Below, one piece after another: positions 40,565 through 49,127 of a stretch of 54,453 nucleotides of DNA. Where the stretch lies: assembly GCA_964505725.1 (NCBI GenBank), contig CAZDJK010000073.1, forward strand, positions 1-54,453. The letters are read 5' to 3'. This stretch comes from CAVRJC01 sp964505725 (GTDB lineage Bacteria > Actinomycetota > Acidimicrobiia > IMCC26256 > DASPTH01). Position 1 is the first letter of the stretch; every line of letters starts with the position of its first letter. The notes below the pieces were generated by a model. The model made no database searches, had not been told where the DNA came from, and was given only the letters and a program-made list of their open reading frames with translations. Position numbers and translations under genes: made by a program.

Positions 40565-41295
40565 CCCAGGGCGAGGTCGAGTCCCTCCTTCCCGCGTACG
40601 CGCTCGACGCGGTCGACGACGAGGAGCGCGCCGCGATCGAGGTCCATCTCGCCGAGCACGCGGACGCGCGCGCGGAAGCCGCAGAGTTGCAACGGGCCGC
40701 GTCGCTGCTCGGCCACGCCGGCGGCCCCGCGCCCCGCGCGGTGTGGGAGAGGCTCGAGGCTGCGATCGCGACCACGCGCCCGGCCGACCGGGAGGCGCCC
40801 CCGATCCCGATCTCCCGTGCGGGCCGCCGGTCGTGGAGCACGCGTACGGTCGCGTGGGTCGCGGCCGCCGCCGCGGTCGTGGTGCTCGCAGTAGTGGCCG
40901 TGGTCGCGATCGCGACGCCCGCGAGCCGGCACCCGGCCGACGCCCAGGTCGCGCTGGCACGCGCCGCGCAGGCCGCCAACGACACGCCCGGCGCGCGGCA
41001 CGCGGCGCTGAAGGACGATGCCGGCCGGACGGTCGCGACTGCGGTGGTGCTGCCCGACGGCTCCGGCTACCTCACCGGGAGCCTCCCGGAGCTCGGCGCC
41101 GGGCGCACGTACCAGCTCTGGGCGCTCGGCGACCATGCCGCGATCTCGCTCGGCGTCATGGGCGCGCATCCCGCGTCGGTCGTCGCGTTCAGGGCCGCCG
41201 ACGCGCCGCGCGGGCTCGCGATCACCGACGAGGTGCGCGGCGGCGTGGTGCAGTCCGACCAGAAGCCCGCCGCGGCGGGCAGCTTCCCGGCCTGA
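40549..41295 (+). CDS. rskA: RskA-like anti-sigma factor lacking zinc-site Cys
   Basis: This 248-aa membrane protein has a cytoplasmic anti-sigma domain (residues 1-75), a transmembrane helix (about 101-122) and an extracytoplasmic RskA domain (ARAAQAANDTPGARHA, then GAGRTYQLWAL). Zinc-type anti-sigma domains carry HxxxCxxC; here His33 and His37 remain but no Cys is present (EVHLAEHADARAEA). It overlaps the end of the sigma gene by 16 nt. Release by regulated proteolysis is known for the family. Confidence 0.87.
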   Translation: MDHELTQGEVESLLPAYALDAVDDEERAAIEVHLAEHADARAEAAELQRAASLLGHAGGPAPRAVWERLEAAIATTRPADREAPPIPISRAGRRSWSTRTVAWVAAAAAVVVLAVVAVVAIATPASRHPADAQVALARAAQAANDTPGARHAALKDDAGRTVATAVVLPDGSGYLTGSLPELGAGRTYQLWALGDHAAISLGVMGAHPASVVAFRAADAPRGLAITDEVRGGVVQSDQKPAAAGSFPA

Positions 41296-41313
41296 GCCGC
41301 GCGCCGCACGCGC

Positions 41314-43695
41314 TCACTCCGCCCGGAGCACCTCGGCGGGGTGGATGCGGCTCGCGGCACGCGCAGGTCCGGCCGCCAGCGCGTTCGCGATCAAGAGCGC
41401 GGCCGGAACCACCACGAGCACCGCCACGAGCGCGAGCGGGGGTACGTACACCACGGGGAAGTTGTCCGCGAGCCACCTCCAGATCAGGCGACCGGTGACC
41501 ACGCCGAGCGGGACACCCACCACGAGCCCCACGATCGCGAGCAGTGTCGCCTGCCACGCGATCGCCGTGCGCGACTGCCGGCGGGTGAACCCGAACGAAC
41601 GGAGGACCGCGAGGTCGAACCGGCGCCGCCGCACCGTCGTGACGAGCGCGTGCGCGACGGTCGCGCAGGCGAGCAGGCCGAAGAAGACGCCGAGCCAGAG
41701 CGGGAGCTCGCGCATCCGGCCGAGGTCGGCCACGGCGGAGGGCAGCACCACACCCGCGGTGTAGTAGGCGCCACTGTGGCCGACGGCCGCGGTCAGACGG
41801 TGCGCGGCAGCTGCCGCGTCGGTCCCGGGGGCCCAGCGGACGAGCACGAAGTCCTGGGTGTCGTCGGGCCCGATCTGCGCGGCGGGCGGCAGCGACGCCC
41901 GGAGCCCCGCGGCGGTCATCCAGCCGCTCTCGTCGTAGTCCGTGTGCGAGGTGGCCGGGAGCAGCGCCTCGCCGACGACCTTCACCGTGCGGGTGCTGGT
42001 GCCCTCGATCTCGACCCGGTCGCCGATGTGCACGCGCAGCGAGCGCATCGTGCTCGGCGCGAACGCGATCTCGCCCCGGCCGTGCGGCGCGTGCCCGCGG
42101 AGCACGACCGGTGACATCGCGCCCTTGACGCGCGTGATGCCGAACGTCGGCGTCGGGACGTGGTTCACGCGCACGGCGCGCTGCCAGACCGCGTCGAGCA
42201 CCGCGGCGGCGGCGGGATCCCGGGTGATGGTCGCGAGGTCGTGGTGGGACAGGGTGCCTTCGCCGTTCACGACCTGGTAGTCCCACACGATGCCGGAGCG
42301 CTGCGGGCTCGCGATGGCGTCGTCGACCCCGGCTCGGAACGTGTGGCACGCGACGACACCGAGCACACCCACGATCGCGCCCACCATCGCGGACCGCACC
42401 GGCACCGCGCGGCGGCCCCGGCCTGGTTCCACCGCGAGCCGCGAGCCGATCACGAATGAGGCCGGGAGCCCGGCGCGCGCGGCCCACCCCCCCGCGGTCG
42501 ACGGTGACGGGGCGCCGTGCTCGCCGCGGGTGACGCGCCAGAAGGCCGACACCCAGGCGGCGGCGAGGACCGCGCCGACGACCGCCAGCGCCGCGAGGCC
42601 GAGCACGGTCCAGTCGGCGTGGGTGCCGAGGTCGAGGTCGTACGAGCGCGCGAGCCCGATCGGGAACCGCGACGAGAGGCCCACCGCGACCACGACCGTG
42701 GTGACCGCGGCCACCGCGGCCGTCAGCGCGGCGGGGAGCACGAGCGCGCGCACGACGAGGCGGCGATCGGCGCCGATCGCGCGCAACGTCGGCAGCTCCG
42801 CACCACCTGCGTTCACCGCGCGCACCAGCGCCTGTCCCACGAGCACGCCGCCGCCGACGAGCACCGCGAGCGCGAACAGCAACAGCCCGTCCTGCTCGAT
42901 GTCCATGATGCGATTGGTCTTCGCCAGGGTGGCGTAGAAGTTCTCGACGTTCGTCGGCTTGCCGGTGATCTCCTGCACTCCGTCGCGGAATTCGGAGAAG
43001 TGCGTCTGCCCTCCCCGGAGCGCGACGAACAGGTTGACGAAGCCGACCAGCCCTGACTCGTGCGCGGTGTAGAAGCCGCTCGAGGGCGTCCAATCCGTCG
43101 AGTTGTCGAGCGACTTCGAGATGCCGACCACGCGCAGCGTCGCCCGGAAGTTCACGTCGGCGAGGGTTGCGCCGGGCGGCGCCATCCCGGGCGGGATGCC
43201 GGCCAGGTCGTCGGGGCCGGCCGACTGGCCCACGACGAAGGTGTCACCGATACCGAGCCCGAAGCGGCGACTCGTGTTCTGGTCGACGACGACCTCGTCG
43301 GGGTGCGCGGGGTCGGGCATCCGGCCGTCGACGAGCACGCCCACCATGGGCTTGACGCTCGACGGGTCGGTCGGAAGGAGGTTGGCGTCGAGGCCCTTCG
43401 GGCGCACGACCTCCAGCGCGATCGGGACCATGAACGGGTACGTCGCCCGTACGTTCGGGAGCGACGCCACCGCCGCGCGTTGCTGCGCGTCGAAGCCGGG
43501 GTCGTTGGCGAGCACGCCCGCGACCGGGGCCTGAGTGGCGGCGAGGAGGTTGGGGACCTCGTTCGCGGTGCGGCGGGCGCCCGCGACGCCGGCGGCCGCG
43601 AGCCCGAACGTCGCGCCCGCGAGCAGGCCGAGCACGACCCACGACCGCCACCGCGTCCGCAGGTCGGCGCGGGTCCAGAGCCACACCGCGCTCAT
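41314..43695 (-). CDS. FtsX-like ABC permease without adjacent ATPase
   Basis: This 793-aa protein has an N-terminal helix (residues 20-42), a large extracytoplasmic domain, an FtsX core (about 275-385, with LPTLRAIGADRRLVVRALVL), a second extracytoplasmic domain and a second FtsX core (about 680-790, including RRRRFDLAVLRSFGFTRRQ). Such MacB-type permeases export lipoproteins or peptides or act as mechanotransmitters with an ATPase. No ATPase gene adjoins it in this window. It ends 18 bp from the convergent anti-sigma gene. Confidence 0.85.
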   Translation of the reverse strand: MSAVWLWTRADLRTRWRSWVVLGLLAGATFGLAAAGVAGARRTANEVPNLLAATQAPVAGVLANDPGFDAQQRAAVASLPNVRATYPFMVPIALEVVRPKGLDANLLPTDPSSVKPMVGVLVDGRMPDPAHPDEVVVDQNTSRRFGLGIGDTFVVGQSAGPDDLAGIPPGMAPPGATLADVNFRATLRVVGISKSLDNSTDWTPSSGFYTAHESGLVGFVNLFVALRGGQTHFSEFRDGVQEITGKPTNVENFYATLAKTNRIMDIEQDGLLLFALAVLVGGGVLVGQALVRAVNAGGAELPTLRAIGADRRLVVRALVLPAALTAAVAAVTTVVVAVGLSSRFPIGLARSYDLDLGTHADWTVLGLAALAVVGAVLAAAWVSAFWRVTRGEHGAPSPSTAGGWAARAGLPASFVIGSRLAVEPGRGRRAVPVRSAMVGAIVGVLGVVACHTFRAGVDDAIASPQRSGIVWDYQVVNGEGTLSHHDLATITRDPAAAAVLDAVWQRAVRVNHVPTPTFGITRVKGAMSPVVLRGHAPHGRGEIAFAPSTMRSLRVHIGDRVEIEGTSTRTVKVVGEALLPATSHTDYDESGWMTAAGLRASLPPAAQIGPDDTQDFVLVRWAPGTDAAAAAHRLTAAVGHSGAYYTAGVVLPSAVADLGRMRELPLWLGVFFGLLACATVAHALVTTVRRRRFDLAVLRSFGFTRRQSRTAIAWQATLLAIVGLVVGVPLGVVTGRLIWRWLADNFPVVYVPPLALVAVLVVVPAALLIANALAAGPARAASRIHPAEVLRAE

Positions 43696-43893
43696 GGCCC
43701 CGGCCTCGCCGCGCTCACGTCACGAGCGAACCACAGCCGCGGCGGGCGCGGAAGGGTGCGGCCACGGAGCCCCGGGGAGGGTGCCACCACCACCTCCACC
43801 ACCACCGGGGTGCGGCCGGGACACGCCCTCCACCGAGTTCGGCACATGGTCCAACACGCGACCGAGCCGCAGGTCTTGTTGCTTGGGACTCGT
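43696..43893. other. 198-bp gene-free spacer with CCA-rich tract
   Basis: It separates the esterase-like gene from the downstream permease gene (both minus strand). It contains a CACC/ACC-rich low-complexity run near 43788-43810 and no convincing gene, terminator T-run or promoter. Confidence 0.4.
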
Positions 43894-44940
43894 TCAGCTC
43901 GACAAGTGTCGATCGAAGAACGCGACGAGCGTGTGGAAGGCATCCTTGGCTTCGGGCATGCGGTGGTTGTACGGGAAGCAGTGCCACATGCCCTCCCAGA
44001 CGTGGAGCTCGGCGAGCGCCCCCGCGCCCAGCAGTGCGCGGTGGGTGAGCACCGCGCCGCTCAGGTCGAACGAGCGGGTCCCGCTCAGGACGAGGGTGGG
44101 CGGGAATTGTGCGAGCAGCTCCGGGGAGTGGATCGGCGCGAGCTGCGGCTCGGCGGGGTCGACGCCCGCCGCGTAGCCGAATCGCGCGGGGGCCGCGTGC
44201 CCGCCGAGCGCGATCGTCGAGTCGTCGCCGTCGGTCACCGGAGGCGGGCCGCCCATCGCAACCGTCGCGAGCCAGCCCGAGTCTCCCGACCCGCCTGCGC
44301 CCGCGCTGCAGATCGCGATGGCGCCCGGTAGCGCGAGCCCGCGGTCGAGCATCCAGGCGACCGACTGCGCGGTGAGCATGCCGCCGGCCGAGTATCCGAA
44401 GACTCCGATGGCGCTCGGGTCGTACTGGTCCTGGAGCGCGGTGACCACGCTCGCGACATCCTCGCTCGCGGCGGGAAAGCGGTGCTCCCACCCCTGGCGG
44501 TAGTCGACGACGCAGATTCGGTAGCCGCCGACGTCGGCGATCGGCACCGACTCGACGAGCCCGCACCACTCGGCACCACCGACGAACGCGCCTCCGTGCA
44601 GGTTCACGAGCACTCGGTGCTCGTGGTGAGCGGGCACGCCGTTGCGAGGCGTGACCCAACGTACGGGCACGTCTCCGAGCTCGGCGTCTTCCATGTCGCA
44701 CGCGTGGTCGCGCTCGATCGAGGCGAGGAGCCGTCGGTGGAGCTGCTCCATCCAGGCGCGGTAATCCGCCATGCTCGCGAGCCACGCGGTTTCGTCGTCT
44801 TCGCCTGCGGACGGCGCCGATGCCCTCGGCCCCGCGAAACGCTTGAGGAAGGTGCGCTGCGCCTCTTCACTCCAACCCTGCGACGGCGGCAGGTCGAAGG
44901 CATCGATGTGCAACGTGCCGTCGGGCTCGACTCCACTCAT
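43894..44940 (-). CDS. Alpha/beta hydrolase, hormone-sensitive lipase family
   Basis: This 348-aa esterase-like protein has an oxyanion motif HGGAF (in VNLHGGAFVGG), nucleophile GYSAGG, and a C-terminal His in WEGMWHCFPY. The HSL family hydrolyses short acyl esters. It lies 7 nt downstream of an acyl-CoA dehydrogenase gene on the same strand, so it probably belongs to the catabolic operon and could open or release an ester of the substrate. Confidence 0.88.
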   Translation of the reverse strand: MSGVEPDGTLHIDAFDLPPSQGWSEEAQRTFLKRFAGPRASAPSAGEDDETAWLASMADYRAWMEQLHRRLLASIERDHACDMEDAELGDVPVRWVTPRNGVPAHHEHRVLVNLHGGAFVGGAEWCGLVESVPIADVGGYRICVVDYRQGWEHRFPAASEDVASVVTALQDQYDPSAIGVFGYSAGGMLTAQSVAWMLDRGLALPGAIAICSAGAGGSGDSGWLATVAMGGPPPVTDGDDSTIALGGHAAPARFGYAAGVDPAEPQLAPIHSPELLAQFPPTLVLSGTRSFDLSGAVLTHRALLGAGALAELHVWEGMWHCFPYNHRMPEAKDAFHTLVAFFDRHLSS

Positions 44941-44947
44941 CGCCGGG

Positions 44948-46204
44948 TCAACCGCGCTCGCCGCGACGTCGGACCACCTCGTTGAACGGCACGTCGCGGT
45001 CGCTCGACGGCTCGCGCGGCATGTCGAGCAGCCGCTCGCTCACGATGTTGCGCTGCATCTCGTTCGTGCCCCCGGCGATCGATATGCTGCGCGCGCCGAG
45101 CCAGGCACTCCCGGCGCCGTCTTCGGTCTCGTCGTCTGCCTCCGTCCAGACCACGCCGTCGGCCGCGGCGATCTGGATACCGATCTCACCGCGCCGCAGC
45201 GTGTCGAGCGCGAGACCGAGCTTGAGCAGCGACCCCCAGTCGCCCTTGTACGCGCCGGTGCGCATTCCGACCGTGACGCGGTCGTTCGCGTGCCGGCGCA
45301 CTTCCTGGGCGACGAACGCTTCGCCGATGAGTTGGCGAACCGCGTGATCTCCGATGGTTCCTGAGCGGCGCGCCATGTCGACGAGATCCTCGACACCGTG
45401 CCCGCCCGCGCCACCGCCCTCGCCCCGTCCACCGCCGAGGCCGAGGCCGTGTCCGACGCCGGCCGTCGCGTTGCGTTCGTGGAACAAGAGCGAGTGCGCG
45501 ACGGACCAACCGTCGTTCTCGGTGCCGATGAGGTGGTCGAGCGGAAGCGTGACGTCGTCGAGGAACTCCTGGAAGAAGTGCGCCGGACCGCCCTCGATGC
45601 CCACGATCGGCTCGATCGTGACCGACGGGTCGCGCAGCGGGAGCGCGAACATCGAGAGTCCACGGTGCTTGGGCGCCTCCCAGTCGGTGCGGGCGAGGCA
45701 CATGCCGTAGTCGGCGTCGCCGGCTCCCGTGCTCCACATCTTGGCGCCGTTCAGGACCCAGGTGTCGCCGTCGCGCGTCGCGCGTGTCATGGCGCCGGCC
45801 ATGTCGGAGCCCCCCGACGGCTCGGAGAGGAGCTGGATCCACACCTCTTCGCCACGCAGGATCCGGGGGATGTGCCGGCGTTTGAGGATCTCCGACCCGT
45901 GGTCGAGCAGCGTGATCGCGAGCATCCCGATGGATACGAACAGCGGAGTCGGCACGATGCGGTCGTCCACCTCCTCGGCCCAGACCTTCTGGTGCTCGAG
46001 CGTGAGGCCGGCGCCGCCGTAGGCCTCGGGGACCGCGATCCCGGCGAATCCGGCGTCGAAGATCGCCGCCTGGAGCTCCTTCGCCTGCTCCATCGTGAGG
46101 GAGCGCCGACCTCCCGGTGGGGCCGAGGGCAGCGAGGACCGGGCGAAGGCGCGGGCCCGGGTGCGGAACGACTCGAGGTCTTCGAGCTCGGCGCTCGTCG
46201 TCAT
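44948..46204 (-). CDS. Acyl-CoA dehydrogenase, FadE-like subunit A
   Basis: This 418-aa flavoprotein has FAD/acyl-CoA fold signatures: QLLSEPSGGSDMAG, GAKMWSTGAGDADY and SISIAGGTNEMQRNIV. At the classic catalytic position (YEGT in medium-chain enzymes) the sequence reads AGGT, as is common in actinobacterial FadE proteins whose base lies elsewhere. A Gly-rich insertion (GLGLGGGRGEGGGAGG) follows HERNA. The ATG overlaps the stop of the next dehydrogenase gene, so the two are co-translated and probably form a heteromer. Confidence 0.9.
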   Translation of the reverse strand: MTTSAELEDLESFRTRARAFARSSLPSAPPGGRRSLTMEQAKELQAAIFDAGFAGIAVPEAYGGAGLTLEHQKVWAEEVDDRIVPTPLFVSIGMLAITLLDHGSEILKRRHIPRILRGEEVWIQLLSEPSGGSDMAGAMTRATRDGDTWVLNGAKMWSTGAGDADYGMCLARTDWEAPKHRGLSMFALPLRDPSVTIEPIVGIEGGPAHFFQEFLDDVTLPLDHLIGTENDGWSVAHSLLFHERNATAGVGHGLGLGGGRGEGGGAGGHGVEDLVDMARRSGTIGDHAVRQLIGEAFVAQEVRRHANDRVTVGMRTGAYKGDWGSLLKLGLALDTLRRGEIGIQIAAADGVVWTEADDETEDGAGSAWLGARSISIAGGTNEMQRNIVSERLLDMPREPSSDRDVPFNEVVRRRGERG

Positions 46205-47325
46205 ACGCCCAGGAAGGAGCAGATCCGCTCGCGGTGCTGCTCCGGGGTTCCGAAGATGGCTCGGTTCACGGTGGCGCGGCGGAGATAGAGGTGGAGGTCG
46301 TGCTCCCAGGTGACGGAGATGCCGCCATGGAACTGCATGCACTCCTGCAGCAGGTGCATCGACCGGTCGCCGACGTAGGCCTTCGCGACGCTTGCTTGGA
46401 CGGCGGCGTCGTCGGCGCCGTCGTCGAACGCGCGCGCCGCGGCATCGACCGCACCCTTGGCGGACTCGAGCACGAGGAGCAGGTCGGCGACCCGATGCTT
46501 CAGCGCCTGGTACGACGAGATCGGCCGTCCGAACGCGTAGCGATCGTTCATGTACTCGAGGGTGAACTCGAACACCCGGTCGAGGCAGCCGACCGTCTCC
46601 GCGCTCTGCAACACCACTGCGAGGTCCAACTGCCGCTGCACCGCACGTGCCGCGTTGCCCGGCTCGCCGACGATCGCGGTGGACGGCAGTCGCACGCCGT
46701 CAAGCTGTACGAGCGCGAACCGCCGCGCGAGATCGAGGCTCTCCGCCGATTTGATCGTGACGCCCGGCGCATCGGCCGGGACGAGCACCTGGGTGACGCC
46801 GGTGCCCGTGCGCCCCGTGACGAGCAGCTGGTCGGCATCGGCGCCGCTCTCGACATAGGCCTTGGCGCCGTCGAGCACGACGTCGCCCCCGTCGAGCCCT
46901 GCGGTGGTGCCGGGCACGATGTCCCAGTGGCTCCCCGGTTCGCCGAACGCCCACGTCCCCACGCACTCGCCGGCGAGGAGGGGGGTGAGGACTTCGGTGC
47001 GTTGCGCCGCGGAACCGGCTTCTGAGAGGGTCGCGGCGACGACGTTCACCGGCACGAACGGGCCCGCGCACACCGTCCGCCCCATCTCTTCGGCCACGAG
47101 CACGGCATCGGCGAGCGGGCGGCCGGAGAGGGAGCCGCCACCGAGGTCGTCCGAGACCAGCAGCGATGTCCATCCGAGCTCGGCGGCCGAGCGCCACCAC
47201 GCGCGATCGAACCCGACGCCGCTGCGGTGCCGCTGGCGTACCGCCGACAGTGGTGCCTCACTGGCGATGAAGCGGGCGACCGTCTCGCGGAAGAGCTCCT
47301 GGTCCTCGGTGAGCTCCAAGTTCAC
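46201..47325 (-). CDS. Acyl-CoA dehydrogenase, FadE-like subunit B
   Basis: This 374-aa member starts MNLELTEDQELFRETV and ends in the region FHGGISVTWEHDLHLYLRRA, the pattern of the partner subunit in actinobacterial alpha2-beta2 dehydrogenases used on steroid or branched side chains. The canonical SEPxxGSD flavin motif is modified (FGEPGSHWDI). The start is GTG, with TGCGCGAAGCTGC 5 nt upstream, a sequence duplicated in mirror image before the divergent crotonase gene. Confidence 0.9.
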   Translation of the reverse strand: MNLELTEDQELFRETVARFIASEAPLSAVRQRHRSGVGFDRAWWRSAAELGWTSLLVSDDLGGGSLSGRPLADAVLVAEEMGRTVCAGPFVPVNVVAATLSEAGSAAQRTEVLTPLLAGECVGTWAFGEPGSHWDIVPGTTAGLDGGDVVLDGAKAYVESGADADQLLVTGRTGTGVTQVLVPADAPGVTIKSAESLDLARRFALVQLDGVRLPSTAIVGEPGNAARAVQRQLDLAVVLQSAETVGCLDRVFEFTLEYMNDRYAFGRPISSYQALKHRVADLLLVLESAKGAVDAAARAFDDGADDAAVQASVAKAYVGDRSMHLLQECMQFHGGISVTWEHDLHLYLRRATVNRAIFGTPEQHRERICSFLGV

Positions 47326-47330
47326 GAGCG

Positions 47331-47394
47331 GCAGCTTCGCGCATCCGTGGCGCCGACGGCTACTGACGAGGCCACCGCCGTTGCGCGAAGCTGC
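47331..47394. promoter_or_regulatory. 13-bp inverted repeat framing a divergent promoter
   Basis: GCAGCTTCGCGCA (47331-47343) and TGCGCGAAGCTGC (47382-47394) are perfectly inverted, spacer 38 bp. Each arm ends exactly 5 nt before a start codon: GTG 47325 on the minus strand and ATG 47400 on the plus strand. The whole divergent promoter lies between the arms. This looks like two identical operators or leader elements serving both genes. Confidence 0.75.
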
Positions 47395-47399
47395 ACGTC

Positions 47400-48215
47400 A
47401 TGACGAGCATCGATGCGGCCACCTACGAGCACGTCCGGGTCTCGACCGATGACCGGGGTGTACTCACCGCGACCATCACCAATCCCGAGAAGAAGAACGC
47501 GGTCAACGCGGGGATCTCGCGGGACCTCGACCGCCTCTGGCGTGACGTCGACACCGACGCCGACGTCCGGGTGGTGGTGCTCACCGGCGCCGGCAACGCG
47601 TTCTGCGCCGGCCTCGACCTCTCGGTTCTCGCGGGAAGCGCCGATCGGGCCACCGATCCTCGGCGGGCGAAGGCGCAGGCCAAGGGGATCCGGGACCGCG
47701 TGTTCGACATCATCGATTGCGAGACGCCGACGATCGCCAAGGTGCGCGGACCCGCATACGGCATGGGTGTCAACATCGCGCTGGCGTGCGACTTCGTGAT
47801 CGCGGCCGACGACGCGCGCTTCTGCGACAGCCACGTCAAGAACGGGATCACGGCCGGTGATGGTGGCGTCGCGTTCTTCCCGCTGATGATCGGCTTCCGG
47901 CGCGCCAAGGAGATGCTGATGCTCGGCGACCCGATCAGCGGCGCCGAAGCCGCCGACTGGGGGCTGATCAACCGTGCGGTGCCTGATGCGGAGCTGGACG
48001 CGACGGTCGACGAGCTCGCGCTGCGTCTCTCCGAGGGCCCGCCGCTCGCACTCGCGTGGACGAAGGTGTCCCTGAACGCGCTGCTCAAGCAGACGGTGCT
48101 CGGTGCGTTCGAGACCTCGATCGCCTACGACATGCTCAGCCTGCGCACGAACGACGTGACCGAGGGATCGCAGGCGTTCATCGAGAAGCGCAAGCCCAAC
48201 TTCACCGGGACCTGA
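47400..48215 (+). CDS. Crotonase-fold (enoyl-CoA hydratase/isomerase-like) protein A
   Basis: This 271-aa protein has the oxyanion regions AFCAGLDLSVLAG and GPAYGMGVNIALACDF. Classical hydratases carry two catalytic Glu (GGCELA and QPEI contexts); here the positions read GVNIA and DSHVK, so both are missing. A different crotonase reaction (isomerisation, C-C cleavage or thioester hydrolysis) is likely. It is the only plus-strand gene of the catabolic island and is divergent from the dehydrogenase operon across a 13-bp inverted repeat. Confidence 0.87.
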   Translation: MTSIDAATYEHVRVSTDDRGVLTATITNPEKKNAVNAGISRDLDRLWRDVDTDADVRVVVLTGAGNAFCAGLDLSVLAGSADRATDPRRAKAQAKGIRDRVFDIIDCETPTIAKVRGPAYGMGVNIALACDFVIAADDARFCDSHVKNGITAGDGGVAFFPLMIGFRRAKEMLMLGDPISGAEAADWGLINRAVPDAELDATVDELALRLSEGPPLALAWTKVSLNALLKQTVLGAFETSIAYDMLSLRTNDVTEGSQAFIEKRKPNFTGT

Positions 48216-48249
48216 GGCAGGCCGCGCCTTCGCCTCCCTCCAGATCGGA

Positions 48250-49113
48250 TCAGATCAGGTCGGCATCGTCGTCGGTCGTGAGCCACTTGTTGAACTCCGC
48301 CGGGCGCCGTTCGAAGAACGCAGGTGCGCCCTCACGCGCGTCGAGGTGGAAATCGCTGATCGCGGTCTTGGTCGCGATGTCGTCACCGGCCTGGTCGAAG
48401 CTCAGCTCTGCTGCGTTGTAAACCGCTCGCTTCAACAGGCGCATCGCCACTTGGGGTCCCGCCGAGAGCTCCCGCGCGAGCTCGAGTGAGCGAGATATCA
48501 GGTGCTCGTCGTCTACGACCTCGGTCACGAGCCCGAGGCGCTGCGCCTCCTCGGCGTCGACGATGCGCTTGTGCAGGAGGAAGTCGAGCGCGCCCTTCAC
48601 GCCGAGATGCTCGACGAGGAGCCAGTGCCCGCCCTCGTCGGGCTGCCAACCCATACGCAGCGTCGCACTGCCGAACCGGGCCGAGCGTGCCGCGACGGCG
48701 AAGTCGCAGGCGAGCACGATCGAGAGCCCGAGCTGGATCGCGAAGCCGTTGACCGCCGCGATGGTGAATTTGTCGAGACGCCGGATCGTGCGCGGAACCT
48801 CCTGGGCGTGGAAGCGCAGCCGGCTGTAGAGGTCGATCGGGACGTGACGATGCGCCGGTATCGGCGCCGCGAGCGTGGGGTCCTCGGGCCCCTGCGCCCG
48901 GTTGTTCACCCCCGCGACGAACCCGCGTCCGATCGCGGTGAGCACGATGACTCGCACCGCGTCGTCGAGCTGCGCCATGGCCAGCACTTCGGAGAGGTCA
49001 CGACGCGTCCCCGCACTCATCGCGTTGAGACGCTCTGGTCGCGTCAGCGTGACCACGGCGATGCCGGGCTCCTCGAGCTCGACGTGGAAGCCCTGGTACT
49101 CACGTTCGTTCAT
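48250..49113 (-). CDS. Crotonase-fold protein B
   Basis: This 287-aa protein (ATG 49113, ribosome binding site GGGAG) has the fold regions RPERLNAMSAGTRRDL, GFVAGVNN and NGFAIQLGLSIVLACDF. The two catalytic Glu of enoyl-CoA hydratase are replaced (LGLSIV and FGSATLRMG), as in its convergent neighbour but with different residues. It lies directly after the CoA-transferase genes on the minus strand, 14 nt downstream, so it is in that operon. The precise reaction cannot be told from sequence. Confidence 0.87.
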   Translation of the reverse strand: MNEREYQGFHVELEEPGIAVVTLTRPERLNAMSAGTRRDLSEVLAMAQLDDAVRVIVLTAIGRGFVAGVNNRAQGPEDPTLAAPIPAHRHVPIDLYSRLRFHAQEVPRTIRRLDKFTIAAVNGFAIQLGLSIVLACDFAVAARSARFGSATLRMGWQPDEGGHWLLVEHLGVKGALDFLLHKRIVDAEEAQRLGLVTEVVDDEHLISRSLELARELSAGPQVAMRLLKRAVYNAAELSFDQAGDDIATKTAISDFHLDAREGAPAFFERRPAEFNKWLTTDDDADLI

Positions 49114-49127
49114 GCTCGCTCCCATCG

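Noticed and set aside
44948..46342. Longer start for the first acyl-CoA dehydrogenase
   Set aside because: The 46-residue extension is Pro/Arg/His-rich and lies inside the upstream dehydrogenase gene; the ATG at 46204 overlaps its stop as expected for a coupled pair.
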